Assembly: GCA_017508315.1 (NCBI GenBank)
Contig: JAFVZE010000075.1
Span: 1-19,181, forward strand
Direction: 5' to 3'
From: Kiritimatiellia bacterium
GTDB lineage: Bacteria > Verrucomicrobiota > Kiritimatiellia > RFP12 > UBA1067
DNA: 19,181 nt
The notes beneath the pieces were generated by a model that made no database searches, was not told where the DNA came from, and was given only the letters and a program-made list of their open reading frames with translations. The translations under genes and the position numbers were made by a program. This document shows positions 1-8,300 of this stretch, piece after piece (position 1 is the first letter of the stretch; every line of letters starts with the position of its first letter).

Positions 1-226
1 AATCAGTGAATCACCAGCAAGAAAACGGCTCTTACGCCTGAAAAGCGCCTTCAGATGAAAAAGTCTACGACGAAAAAGAAGGGGTGTGAAAATAAATTTT
101 CATAGGGTTTTATTGGGCTTTTTTGAAAACTGGGATAAATCCCCCCCCCCCCCCAAAAAAAAAGTGGGATAAGGGTGCAAAGTTTGAGTACTTGACGGGG
201 GGGGGGTAAATGATAATATTGGCGAT
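1..226. other. Non-coding leader region with homopolymer tracts
   Basis: No supported gene. The only short + strand ORF, ATG at 56, gives 16 residues. The sequence shows an AT-rich inverted repeat TGAAAAT/ATTTTCA (87-93 and 96-102), a C14 run followed directly by A9 (141-163), a direct repeat TGGGATAA (131-138 and 165-172), and a G10 run (197-206). C14 and G10 are complementary and could pair. No convincing terminator of an upstream gene is visible. Confidence 0.7.
192..219 (+). promoter_or_regulatory. Putative promoter with a G10 tract in the -35/-10 spacer
   Basis: A -35-like TTGACG (192-197) runs straight into G10 (197-206). A -10 element follows, either GATAAT (212-217, 14-base spacer, 5 of 6 consensus matches) or TAATAT (214-219, 16-base spacer, 4 of 6). 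The start codon at 227 is only 7-9 bases past the -10 and no Shine-Dalgarno sequence is visible, so the transcript would be almost leaderless. Slippage of the G run would change the promoter spacing. Assigned by eye, with no mapped transcription start. Confidence 0.45.
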
Positions 227-1813
227 ATGAAAAATATTTTCACCGCATTGGTTTTCGGTTTGGCGTCTTGTACCGTCGGCGCCAAAACCTGCACCTGGGT
301 CGGGACGGCCGGCGGAAATTGGAGCGAGGTTTCGAACTGGGAGAACTCTTCCCTCCCGGAGAACGGCGACACGCTCGTTTTCGCTTCCGGTTCGGCGGCT
401 ACGAACGACATCGGCGATATAGAACTTAAAGGAGTGATCTTCCGTTCCGGAGGGAAATTTGAAATCGGCGGTGACGGAAAACTCACTTTTCTCGGCGGAT
501 CGGTCATCAGCAATGACGCGTCGGTCTCAGCGGTCACCATCTTCACTCCGGTCGTGCTGAACGACGGGTCGCACACTTCGAGCGTGGACGAGGTGATATT
601 CAAGAATTCGTTTTCCGGAACCGGACATCTGGTGCACGGCGGAACGAAACTGTCTTTCACGAAAAATATGCCCGATTACTTCGGATCTATTTTCGCGACC
701 AACGCCGTCATCTATCCTCACCGCCCGCACAACGGTGTACATACGTATGATCACGGCGCCGCGCTTGGTAAGCGTAACGCCGTGCACGCGAAGCGCTTCA
801 GCATCGAAGGAAACGGGACCTGGTTCGATGAAACCAATACCAATTATCTGTATTATGTGAGAGCGTCGGGAACCGATACAACTAAAACCATTCACAATTA
901 CTGCGGGGATGTGAAAATGTCGGGGCCGGTGTATTTTGCCGATATAGCGCGCGTCTGCGGCAACGGCATGGTGTTTGAAGGACCGGTATACGGCAACGAA
1001 CAGTTGACTTTTGACGCTGGCAGTACTTCCAAGGAGGTCGTTTTCGGCAATATCGTCTCGAACGGAGCGGCCGTATCGGTAGCTACAGACTGCATTCTCA
1101 GATTCAAAAAGTCCGGCAACGATTATGTCAGTTGTCTGTTGAATGAAAAGAACGGACAGGTGGTTTTTGAGGAAGAAGACGCCATGTCGCACAAATGTAT
1201 TTACAGCTTTTGGAACAGTTCCATGACGCTCAATTCCGGTTTGGTCATTACAAAAGGAAATCAGCGGTGCAAACGCATCGCGGCGGGCGATGGATTTGTA
1301 AATACATATGTTACGAGCACGGTCCCTTCGACGATAACGGTAAAGGGCGATTACGGACATTCGTTTTCAGGCCGCTATCAGGGCGGAACGACGCTTTTAT
1401 GGTCGCCTGTCGGACCTTACAAGTATACGCTTTCCAGTGCGGTGGAACACTTTATGAACGGTCGTCTGGTCGCCGAAAAGGGAACGCTTGCGCTTACCTC
1501 CGGTTCGGCGTTTCCCAATCTTTCGGGGCTTGAAATCCGCGATGCCGGCACGATTTCGATTCCATCAGGGGTCACGCTCAATCCGGCGATGGGCGAAGTG
1601 CGGCTTTCCGGCACGGGAACGCTTGAATTGAAGGACGGCCTTAATGTTACGGTTACGAATCTTTTCATCAACGGAAAGCGGTATTGGGGGCCTCGCGTTT
1701 ACGGTGGCACCGATTGCACGGTTGAATGCCGCAAAGTTTCGCATATTTCCGGCACCGGTTCGATTACGGTAGTCGGTATAAGTCCGCACGGCGCGAAGAT
1801 CATCGTGCGCTGA
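227..1813 (+). CDS. Secreted beta-helix / autotransporter-passenger-like protein
   Basis: A 528-residue exported protein of unknown exact function. The N-terminus is a signal peptide (hydrophobic residues 4-14). It can be read as type I cleavage after VGA (19) or as a lipoprotein signal with LASC at 12-15. The mature start has the pattern W24..GG.W32....NW38.....P44..GD48. This pattern is common at the start of passenger-like, autotransporter-associated beta-helix proteins of PVC bacteria. The rest is rich in G, S, T, N and V with short beta-strand-like repeats (for example LRLSGTGTLELKDGLNV-type stretches near the end), as expected for a right-handed beta-helix. No autotransporter beta-barrel or PEP-CTERM tail is seen, so its anchoring is unclear. 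A glycoside hydrolase gene follows 14 bases after the stop. Its promoter holds a G10 tract, so expression may be phase variable. The export and fold calls are fairly safe; a role in adhesion or glycan binding is a guess. Confidence 0.75.
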   Translation: MKNIFTALVFGLASCTVGAKTCTWVGTAGGNWSEVSNWENSSLPENGDTLVFASGSAATNDIGDIELKGVIFRSGGKFEIGGDGKLTFLGGSVISNDASVSAVTIFTPVVLNDGSHTSSVDEVIFKNSFSGTGHLVHGGTKLSFTKNMPDYFGSIFATNAVIYPHRPHNGVHTYDHGAALGKRNAVHAKRFSIEGNGTWFDETNTNYLYYVRASGTDTTKTIHNYCGDVKMSGPVYFADIARVCGNGMVFEGPVYGNEQLTFDAGSTSKEVVFGNIVSNGAAVSVATDCILRFKKSGNDYVSCLLNEKNGQVVFEEEDAMSHKCIYSFWNSSMTLNSGLVITKGNQRCKRIAAGDGFVNTYVTSTVPSTITVKGDYGHSFSGRYQGGTTLLWSPVGPYKYTLSSAVEHFMNGRLVAEKGTLALTSGSAFPNLSGLEIRDAGTISIPSGVTLNPAMGEVRLSGTGTLELKDGLNVTVTNLFINGKRYWGPRVYGGTDCTVECRKVSHISGTGSITVVGISPHGAKIIVR

Positions 1814-1816
1814 TTC

Positions 1817-1822
1817 AAGGAG
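1817..1822 (+). promoter_or_regulatory. Ribosome binding site that fixes the start of the GH-A gene
   Basis: AAGGAG lies 5 bases before the ATG at 1828. The reading frame is open further upstream, to an in-frame ATG at 1726 inside the previous gene. Only the 1828 start has this site and is followed at once by a signal peptide. Confidence 0.8.
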
Positions 1823-1827
1823 TGCAT

Positions 1828-4374
1828 ATGAAGCGACTTGTATTCTTCGCCGCCGCGGTTTTCGCGTTCGCGGTCTCCGCCGACGAACTTATGTTCTCGT
1901 GCGATCTTTCTTCGGATCTGCGCATGTGGGAGACGAACGCGTACCGCGGCAGTTTCAAGGGCGTGCTGCCGCGAGGCTTGGCGCCCGACCATATCGCGCG
2001 CTGCGAGGGGCGCGGCTTCACCGAGCTGCGCAAAGAGGACGGGATGGGATATCTGCGCTTCAAGTCCGTCCGTGAAGGCACGCGCTTCATTTTTTCCGGG
2101 AAATCTTTTCCGGTGCTCACGCCCGGATTCTACCGACTCGTCGTCAAGGGCCGCGCCGTCACCGATCCGCTCCGCGCGGAACTGAAGACGGTCAAATGGA
2201 TCGGCACCTGGTACGGCTCGACTAAAATCTCGATGCCTGAATGGGAAACGAAGGAGCATGTCATCCGTATCGCGAAAACCGTTGAAGTCCCGACGGCGAT
2301 CGCGCTCGCATTTTCCACCGGCGAGGCGGACGTCGCTTCGATCGCGCTCTACCGGACCAATGAAAAGGATTATGCCGCGAAGTTCCGCCGACCGCCGAAG
2401 GGGACGGGCAATCTCTTCACCCGCCGCCACTTCGCTTTCGCTCTGCCCAACGGCTGGTCGTGGGGATGCGAAAGCCGGCGCGGGCGCACGGAAATCGAAG
2501 GAACCGCGCTCGTGCTTGACGCCGGCGAAAGAGGTTTTTTCTGGTCGGCACCGTTCCAGCCTTCGGATCCTTCGACGAACTGCACGGTCCGTTTCCGATA
2601 CCGGTCCGACCGCCCCTGGCGGGTGGAAGTTGTCGATTACGAAAACCGCTGCGCCGCAATAAAGACGTTTCTGCCGAGCGCATCGATGAAAGATGCGGCG
2701 CTCGCGTTTCGTCCGGAGCCATATGTGGACGCCTATTCGCTCAGGTTCACTGGCGCTGGAACGTTGCGGCTTGATGACATAGAGGCGTATTCCGGAATCG
2801 AGGCGCCGCCGCGCGCCGCCGATGACGTCTGTGAAGTGCATCTCGCTCCCGACGGCGGCGAGATCGCGGCGGTCAACAACATCCAGTTCGCCGACGAGCA
2901 GCCGCTGGCGAAATGGAAAGTTTTCGGTATGCCAGACGGTGCGCAGGTTAAAGTCAAAGTCACCGATGTGTACGGTGGAGAATATCAGCTTGAAGTGAAC
3001 GGGGCATCGTCCGAAGGGAGTTTTCTCTGGAAGCCTCCTACGGCGGCGAAGCTCGGCGCGTTTCTGGTTTCGGCGTGGGTTGAAAAGGACGGCAGGCGGA
3101 TTTCTCCGGTAGAAGAGATGGCGGTAACGCGGCTGATGCGTCCCGCCACCTGGGGGCGCGACGCTCCGGACTCGTATTTCGGCGCGCACTTTCTCGCTCA
3201 TGACGACGTCTGCACGGCGATGAAGGCCGCCGGCATCAACTGGGCGCGTTTCCACGACGCCTGCACCGCGCTCTCCGGGTGGTATGCGATAGAGCCGGAA
3301 AAAGGGAATTGGAAATGGCCGGATGAAGAGATTCGCGTTTTCCGCGACAATCATATCAGGATATTCGCGCAGCTGGGCACGACGCCGAAATGGGCGTCGC
3401 ATTTCTATGAGATGAAGCGGCCGGGTTTCGGCTATTTCGAGCGGTATCTGCGGCCTACGAACACTTGCGACTGGGTCAACTACGTCACCAACTACGTATC
3501 GCACTACAAGGGCGTCATCAGCGATTATTTCGTCTGGAACGAACCGTGGTATCTCTGGTGGGCGGACGGACTTGACCAGAAATACTACAATCGGCGGAAA
3601 GCCGGCGAGGATTTCGGGCGGCTGATGCTTGCGGCGTACAAGGGTGTGAAAGCGGCCGATCCTTCGGCGACGGTCTGCGGGTTCTGCACTTACGCCGACG
3701 GCGGGCGCTGGGTGAACGAGGTGATGCAGGGCGGCGGTTACGAGGCCTGCGACCAGATGGATTTCCATTTTTACGCCAGTCAGCCGCGATGCCGGAAGGG
3801 GCGCGATCTGAACCTGACGCAGGAAGCGTTCGGCACCGTCTACAAGCGGCATCCTGACTGCCGCAAACCGATATACCATACGGAAGGAGGCTCGGCGACC
3901 TACGGACGGCTTTCGGGGCTTTATTGCGCCACCGTGCCTTGGAAGCCGGATTCGAAACAGGATATTGTGCGCACTTCCGACGAAATCGTCAGACTTTGCG
4001 TGTCGCTTTTAGCCGAAGGGATAACGCGCGTTTTCCACTATACTCAGCATAGTCTCAAGGCGCTCGGGGTCAAGAGTCCGTATTTGAAGCTGCAGATGCC
4101 CGACGGCAAGCCGCATCCGGCGCTCGCTTCGCATTCGTTCATGGCGCTGCTGCTGGACGAGGCGAAGTGCGAGCGGGTCGAGGATTACGGTAAGGATGGG
4201 CTCGTGTACTCGTTCCTCCGCAAGGATGGACGAAAGGTCAAGGTGTATTCTGGGCTTTCGGAAACGGAAACCTTTTCGCTTCTGAAAGCAAAGAAAGCCA
4301 AGATATACGATATTTTCGGCAATGCTCTTACGAGAGAAACATACTTGCCGGGCACGCTAATTTATTCCCTTTGA
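1828..4374 (+). CDS. Secreted clan GH-A glycoside hydrolase (GH39/GH5-like)
   Basis: An 848-residue exported enzyme. Residues 1-18 form a signal peptide (cleavage near VSA-DEL). Residues of about 20-360 look like beta-sandwich carbohydrate-binding modules, and about 365-450 like an Ig-type linker domain. A TIM-barrel catalytic domain of about 450-760 follows, then a short C-terminal beta domain. The acid/base motif WNEPW is visible with Glu572. A plausible nucleophile is Glu686 in HTEGG. The start of the barrel, YFGAHF...AGINWARFHD, and the W.YIEPE-like segment resemble GH39 beta-xylosidase and related clan GH-A families. The exact family and substrate cannot be set by eye; xylosidase, arabinofuranosidase or galactosidase activity on pectic or hemicellulosic side chains are all possible. 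It probably shares a transcript with the beta-helix protein gene, which ends 14 bases upstream. The retaining mechanism is inferred from the two Glu residues. Confidence 0.82.
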   Translation: MKRLVFFAAAVFAFAVSADELMFSCDLSSDLRMWETNAYRGSFKGVLPRGLAPDHIARCEGRGFTELRKEDGMGYLRFKSVREGTRFIFSGKSFPVLTPGFYRLVVKGRAVTDPLRAELKTVKWIGTWYGSTKISMPEWETKEHVIRIAKTVEVPTAIALAFSTGEADVASIALYRTNEKDYAAKFRRPPKGTGNLFTRRHFAFALPNGWSWGCESRRGRTEIEGTALVLDAGERGFFWSAPFQPSDPSTNCTVRFRYRSDRPWRVEVVDYENRCAAIKTFLPSASMKDAALAFRPEPYVDAYSLRFTGAGTLRLDDIEAYSGIEAPPRAADDVCEVHLAPDGGEIAAVNNIQFADEQPLAKWKVFGMPDGAQVKVKVTDVYGGEYQLEVNGASSEGSFLWKPPTAAKLGAFLVSAWVEKDGRRISPVEEMAVTRLMRPATWGRDAPDSYFGAHFLAHDDVCTAMKAAGINWARFHDACTALSGWYAIEPEKGNWKWPDEEIRVFRDNHIRIFAQLGTTPKWASHFYEMKRPGFGYFERYLRPTNTCDWVNYVTNYVSHYKGVISDYFVWNEPWYLWWADGLDQKYYNRRKAGEDFGRLMLAAYKGVKAADPSATVCGFCTYADGGRWVNEVMQGGGYEACDQMDFHFYASQPRCRKGRDLNLTQEAFGTVYKRHPDCRKPIYHTEGGSATYGRLSGLYCATVPWKPDSKQDIVRTSDEIVRLCVSLLAEGITRVFHYTQHSLKALGVKSPYLKLQMPDGKPHPALASHSFMALLLDEAKCERVEDYGKDGLVYSFLRKDGRKVKVYSGLSETETFSLLKAKKAKIYDIFGNALTRETYLPGTLIYSL

Positions 4375-4475
4375 GTTCTCGTTAGGGCCTTATTGGGTTC
4401 ATTTAAGTTAATTTTTAAGAGGTTTATTCCGACTGCTCCGGCTTCCCAATCCCTTTTTTATCGCCAAGAAATAAA
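4375..4475. other. Intergenic spacer after the GH-A gene
   Basis: No gene is visible. It contains a weak inverted repeat CCCTTT (4451-4456) / AAAGGG (4473-4478) whose second arm overlaps the left end of the inverted element that follows. No strong GC stem plus T-run terminator was found. Confidence 0.5.
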
Positions 4476-4780
4476 GGGTGCGATTTTATTTCGTTGAGTC
4501 ATTTTTATCGCTTCAGGAGGTGTCCGGAGCTCCTCCTCGGTCTCGACTCGCTACGGGGTTGTAACGCGCACCCTCTTGCGACTTTCGCTGCGCGAAAGCT
4601 CCTCGCTTTGCTCGTCGGGGAACCTGACCGCTACGCGGCAGGTGCATTTTCGCGCTTTGACAACAAGCCGTTTTCAGCTTACCTTGCCTCGATAAGGCAG
4701 CTACTTGCGTACAAATACCTCTCTTACGGCTACAATCCTTCGCGAGGTCTCACTCGAAGGACTCCGCTCCACCTCCTTTT
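4476..4780 (-). ncRNA. Candidate structured RNA unit, left copy
   Basis: On the - strand this unit can form several hairpins. CCTTCG/CGAAGG pair at 4737-4742 and 4755-4760. AAGCTG-AAAA-CGGCTT lies at 4680 down to 4665. A CCTG-CCGC...GCGG-CAGG stem falls near 4623-4642. A perfect CTTTCGC-GCA-GCGAAAG stem lies at about 4583-4599. AGGAGG/CCTCCT is near the end (about 4515-4538). The unit ends in the shared 22-bp terminal sequence. The core matches the right copy, including structure-preserving changes. The family is not recognised. It could instead be remnant mobile-element DNA. Confidence 0.4.
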
Positions 4781-4804
4781 GCGACGAATATATTTTTTCA
4801 ACAC

Positions 4805-5005
4805 ATGAGACAAAAAAACGGGAGACGAAAACTGATTCTTCCAAGGCCGCGTCTCGTCAGCGTCATAGCGCTTATTGAGTCAATTCAACACGCGAACGCA
4901 AAGAAAAGACGCGAGGCATTGCAGCGCTTCGACGAAGACCTCGCAAATGCAGTATCGAAGGATATGTCGACTTACGTAGGCGAGGTCATGTCATCCGTAG
5001 CATGA
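4805..5005 (+). CDS. Small hypothetical protein in the spacer of the inverted element
   Basis: A 66-residue ORF in the non-repeated centre of the inverted element. It is basic at the N-terminus, followed by a segment that could form an amphipathic, possibly coiled-coil helix (about residues 21-52, rich in K, R, E, A and L). No signal peptide, membrane segment or known motif is seen, and no good Shine-Dalgarno site precedes the ATG. Its stop overlaps a following ORF (5002-5265) by four bases, but that ORF crosses the conserved RNA-like core and is probably not coding. This could be a cargo protein or a chance ORF. Confidence 0.25.
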   Translation: MRQKNGRRKLILPRPRLVSVIALIESIQHANAKKRREALQRFDEDLANAVSKDMSTYVGEVMSSVA

Positions 5006-5041
5006 GAACCTTGCTGAAGTATACTGCACAAGCTGCGCGAC

Positions 5042-5275
5042 GGAGGGAGCCGACAGTCGGGCAAGAGGCAGTTTCGACTCGCAGCCGTAAGAGGCATCCC
5101 GTACGTAACCAGTGGTTTACGCCGAGGCAAGGTAGGCTGAAGACGGCTTGTTGTCTAAGCGAGAAAGGCGTCGCGACGGCGAAACAACGGTTTGACCGAG
5201 CTGTCGGGACCGCAGGCGCGCCCCTCAGCAAATATGTAAAATTCATCCTTTTTTCAACGAAATAAAATCGCACCC
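5042..5275 (+). ncRNA. Candidate structured RNA unit, right copy
   Basis: The + strand copy of the repeated unit. Visible stems are AGTCG/CGACT (5055-5059 with 5075-5079), CGTAACC/GGTTTACG with one bulge (about 5104-5121), AGGCTG-AAGA-CGGCTT (5134-5149) and GTTGT/ACAAC enclosing a GTCGCGAC stem (about 5150-5188). A T6 run follows (5248-5254) just before the terminal repeat. An 87-residue ORF (5002-5265) covers it. Of the four changes between the copies in the 44-base core, three would alter amino acids in that frame, whereas the A-to-G change in the hairpin keeps pairing (A-U to G-U). This favours RNA over protein. The family is unknown. Confidence 0.4.
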
Positions 5276-5291
5276 GACCGATTGTCGGGAT

Positions 5292-5321
5292 TTGCGCAAT
5301 CGGGGGTGAGTTTTGTATAAT
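5292..5321 (+). promoter_or_regulatory. Putative promoter of the GH28 fusion gene
   Basis: A perfect TATAAT (5316-5321) is preceded at 18 bases by TTGCGC (5292-5297). The promoter is overlapped by an inverted repeat CCGATTG/CAATCGG (5278-5284 and 5297-5303) and by an alternative hairpin CCCGAC-CGATT-GTCGGG (5273-5289). The latter starts in the last bases of the inverted element. These could be operator or attenuator structures. The -10 is convincing; the rest is moderate. Confidence 0.6.
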
Positions 5322-5340
5322 CTACTTTCATTTGAAAGCA

Positions 5341-5346
5341 AAGGAG
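5341..5346 (+). promoter_or_regulatory. Ribosome binding site deciding the GH28 start
   Basis: AAGGAG lies 6 bases before the ATG at 5353. It rules out the in-frame TTG at 5332, which lies upstream of this site and has no site of its own. Confidence 0.85.
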
Positions 5347-5352
5347 AATAAA

Positions 5353-8300
5353 ATGACGATATGTATGATGGTGGCGGGACTGCTGCTGCCCGGAGTGATA
5401 TGCGCCGCTGATTTTGTCATCACCGATTACGGCGCCAAACCGGACGGTTCGAAGTGTTCGGCCGCGTTCAAGGCCGCGTTCGAAGCCGCCGAGAAGGCCG
5501 GCGGAGGCCGCGTCGTGGTGCCGAAGGGCAGGTGGGTTTCCGGCGCGATCCATCTCAGGAGTAACTGCGAATTCTATCTCGCCGAGGGCGCGGAGATCGT
5601 TTTCACGCAGAATCCCGCCGACTATCTGCCCGCCGTGCACACGAGCTGGGAGGGGATGGAGTGCTGGAACTATTCGCCGCTCGTCTACGCCTACTCATGC
5701 ACCAATATCGCCATCACCGGCAAGGGCATGCTGCGCGGCTACGAGGGAGAATTCAAGGACACGCTCTGGAAGAAGTGGGTGCCGCAGGACAACGGCATCC
5801 GCGCCGCCCGCCGCCAGCTTTACGACTGGGGCGCGCAGGATTATCCGGTTGAAAAGCGCCGCATCCACGAGAAGCCAAACGCCAACACGCGGCCCCACCT
5901 TCTGCAGATCAACCGCTGCAAAGACGTCCGGCTCGAGAATTTCAAGGTGCGCAATTCGCCGTTCTGGACGATCCACCTCTACCACAGCGAGGACATCGTC
6001 GTGCGCGGGCTTGATGTCTACGCCCACGGCAACAACAACGACGGCATCGACATCGAAATGACGCGCAACGTGCTCGTCGAGAACTGCCGTTTCGATCAGG
6101 GCGACGACGGCGTCGTCATCAAGTCGGGCCGCAACCGCGACGCCTGGCGCCTTAACCGTCCGACGGAGAACATCGTCATCCGCAACTGCGAGATCGTCCA
6201 TGCGCATACGGTTCTCGGCGTGGGGAGCGAGATATCCGGCGGCGTTCGCAATATTCTCATGGAAGACTGCACCGCCAATGAAGTCCACCGCATCTACTAC
6301 GTCAAGACCAATCGCCGCCGCGGCGGTTTCGTCGACAACGTGATCATGCGCCGCGTCAAAGCGAAAACGGCGCTCGATGCGGTTGTCGCGGTCGATACCG
6401 ACATTCTCTACGAATGGGCGAAGTTCCCGGATTACGAGAATCGCCGCACCCGCATCTCCAACCTCTTCGTCGAAGACGTGAAGTGCGAAAAGGCCAGACA
6501 GATCGTACGCGTGAAGGGCGACAGGGAAATGCCGGTGAAGGGCGTGCGCGTGCAGTGGCTAGATATCGGCGAGGCCGAAAAGCCCGAGCCGGAACTTGAA
6601 AACGTCGAAGGATTCGTGCAGGTCGCCAAGCACGAGCCGAATTACGACAGTACGAAGATCAAGCCTTATACGCTCGAAGATCCGCTTACGTTCACGAACG
6701 GCAACAAGGTGACGAACCTTGCCGAGTGGGAGCACCGCCGCCGCGAAATCCTCGACATCTTCGCCAGGGAGATGTACGGCGCGGAGCCGCCGAAGCCCGA
6801 AGCGGTGAACGCGGAACTTCTCGAAGAGAAAGTCGCGGGAGGCGGTTTTGCGGTCCGCCGCCGCTACCGCATGACTTTCCGCAAAGACAGGAGCGGCCCG
6901 GCGGTCGAATGGATGGTCTGGACGCCGCGTCACGCCAAGAAACCCGCTCCGGTCATTCTGAAACTCAACTACCGCGGCAATCAGGAGTTCGATACCGATC
7001 CTTCCGTGCCGATGATGACGGCGTGGAGCCGCGACAACAAACATACGAAGGATCACCGTGTTCTGGAATCGACCCGCGGATTCCGTCTTGATCAGAACGG
7101 CGATTCGGTGTTTCCGCTGCAGATGCTGCTCGCGCGCGGCTATGCGGTGATGACCGCCTGCTACTGCGAGGTCTCGCCCGATCCCACGCGCGGCGAAGAC
7201 GATTTCCGCTATCGCCAGTGGCCGTTCGCGTACACCGGCGTCTTCTCGCTTTGGGGCGGGCGCGATCCCTGCCGCAGCGACAACATAACCTCGCTCGGAG
7301 CATGGGCGTGGGCGTTGAGCCGTGGGCTTGATCTTGCCGAGCGCATTCCCGAGATCGACGCACGGCGCAATATCGTCACCGGCTATTCGCGTCTCGCCAA
7401 GGCCGCGCTCGTGGCGGCGGCACGCGACGAACGCTTCACCGTCTGCGCTCCGGTGCAGACCGGCGGCGGCGGCTGTCCGCTCGCCAAGCGCGATTTCGGC
7501 GAGAACATCTCGACGGAATGTCTTTACTTCTCCCACTGGTATTGCGACGCATACGCGAAATACGCCGCCGAACCGTGGAAGACGATGCCTTTCGACCAGC
7601 ATCTTTTCCTTGCGGCGATCGCGCCGCGCGCGCTCCTCATCTGCGGCTACGACACTTCGAAGTGGTTCGATACCGAGGGCGAGTATCTTGCGGCCAAGGC
7701 GGCGAGTCCGGCGTGGCGGCTTCACGGCTTGAAGGGGCTCCCCGACGTCGCCTACCCCGGCAACTACGAAACTTCCGCGATCGGCGACCGCTTGGGGTAT
7801 GTGCGCCGCAGCGAAGGTCACGGCATTTCCGGCTACGACTGGCAGTGGATGCTCGATTTCGCCGAGCGCAATTTCGCCGGTTCCACCGGCGCGCATCTGT
7901 TTCTCGCCGGGGATTCGACGCTTGACGATTACGGCCGCCGCCACCGTCCCGGACGCGCTCCGCTCGCAAGCTGGGGAGCGACGCTTCAGGGTAAGATGCA
8001 TTCCGGCAGTTTAGTGCGCACTTTCGCGAAGAGCGGAGCGTCTACCAAGAGCTTTATCGCCGACGGCCACTGGGGACGGCTCATCGAAGCGGTGCGCCCC
8101 GGCGACTTCGTGATCATTCAGTTCGGACACAACGATCAGAAGCAGACGACGCAGGAGCAGCGCAAGGTCCTTTTTGCCGCCGCCGACGGCCTGTATCGGG
8201 AGAATCTGCGCAAATTCGCTTCGGAAGTGCGCGCCAAGGGCGCGACACCGATCTTCTGCACTCCGATCGTCCGCGCGACGTTCGATAAGAGCGGAAAAAA

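Larger units (their letters stand above)
4476..5275. repeat. 800-bp inverted element with perfect 22-bp terminal inverted repeats
   Basis: The left end (4476-4497, beginning GGGTGCGATTTTATTTCG) is the exact reverse complement of the right end (5254-5275). Homology continues inside. The left part read on the - strand (about 4780 down to 4476) and the right part read on the + strand (about 5042-5275) are diverged copies of one unit, 40 of 44 bases identical across 4648-4691 versus 5123-5166. A spacer of about 260 bp (4781-5041) separates the two. No transposase and no clear target-site duplication are seen at the flanks (AAATAAA on the left, GACCGATT on the right). It may be a non-autonomous, MITE-like element or a tail-to-tail pair of RNA-gene cassettes. 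Confidence 0.85.

Noticed and set aside
1699..3879. 726-codon open frame on the - strand
   Set aside because: It is antisense to the clearly coding GH-A gene, is Arg-rich with no recognisable domain, and arises from the codon bias of the + strand gene.
4494..4808. 104-codon ORF as a protein gene
   Set aside because: It lies on the strand opposite the left RNA-like unit and is explained by hairpin-rich repeat sequence. No protein motif or ribosome binding site is visible.
5002..5265. 87-codon ORF as a protein gene
   Set aside because: It spans the conserved RNA-like core. Changes between the two copies are mostly at non-silent positions, and no ribosome binding site is seen.
4478..5275. Group II intron (left end reads GTGCG)
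   Set aside because: The GTGCG start also occurs inverted at the other end, there is no reverse transcriptase, and no domain V-like hairpin is found. Terminal inverted repeats do not fit an intron.
4476..5275. CRISPR array
   Set aside because: Repeats are inverted and occur as a single pair of long units, not short direct repeats with regular spacers. No cas genes are present.
6559..8001. 480-codon open frame on the - strand
   Set aside because: It is antisense to the CE15-like and SGNH domains, with low-complexity composition and no motif.
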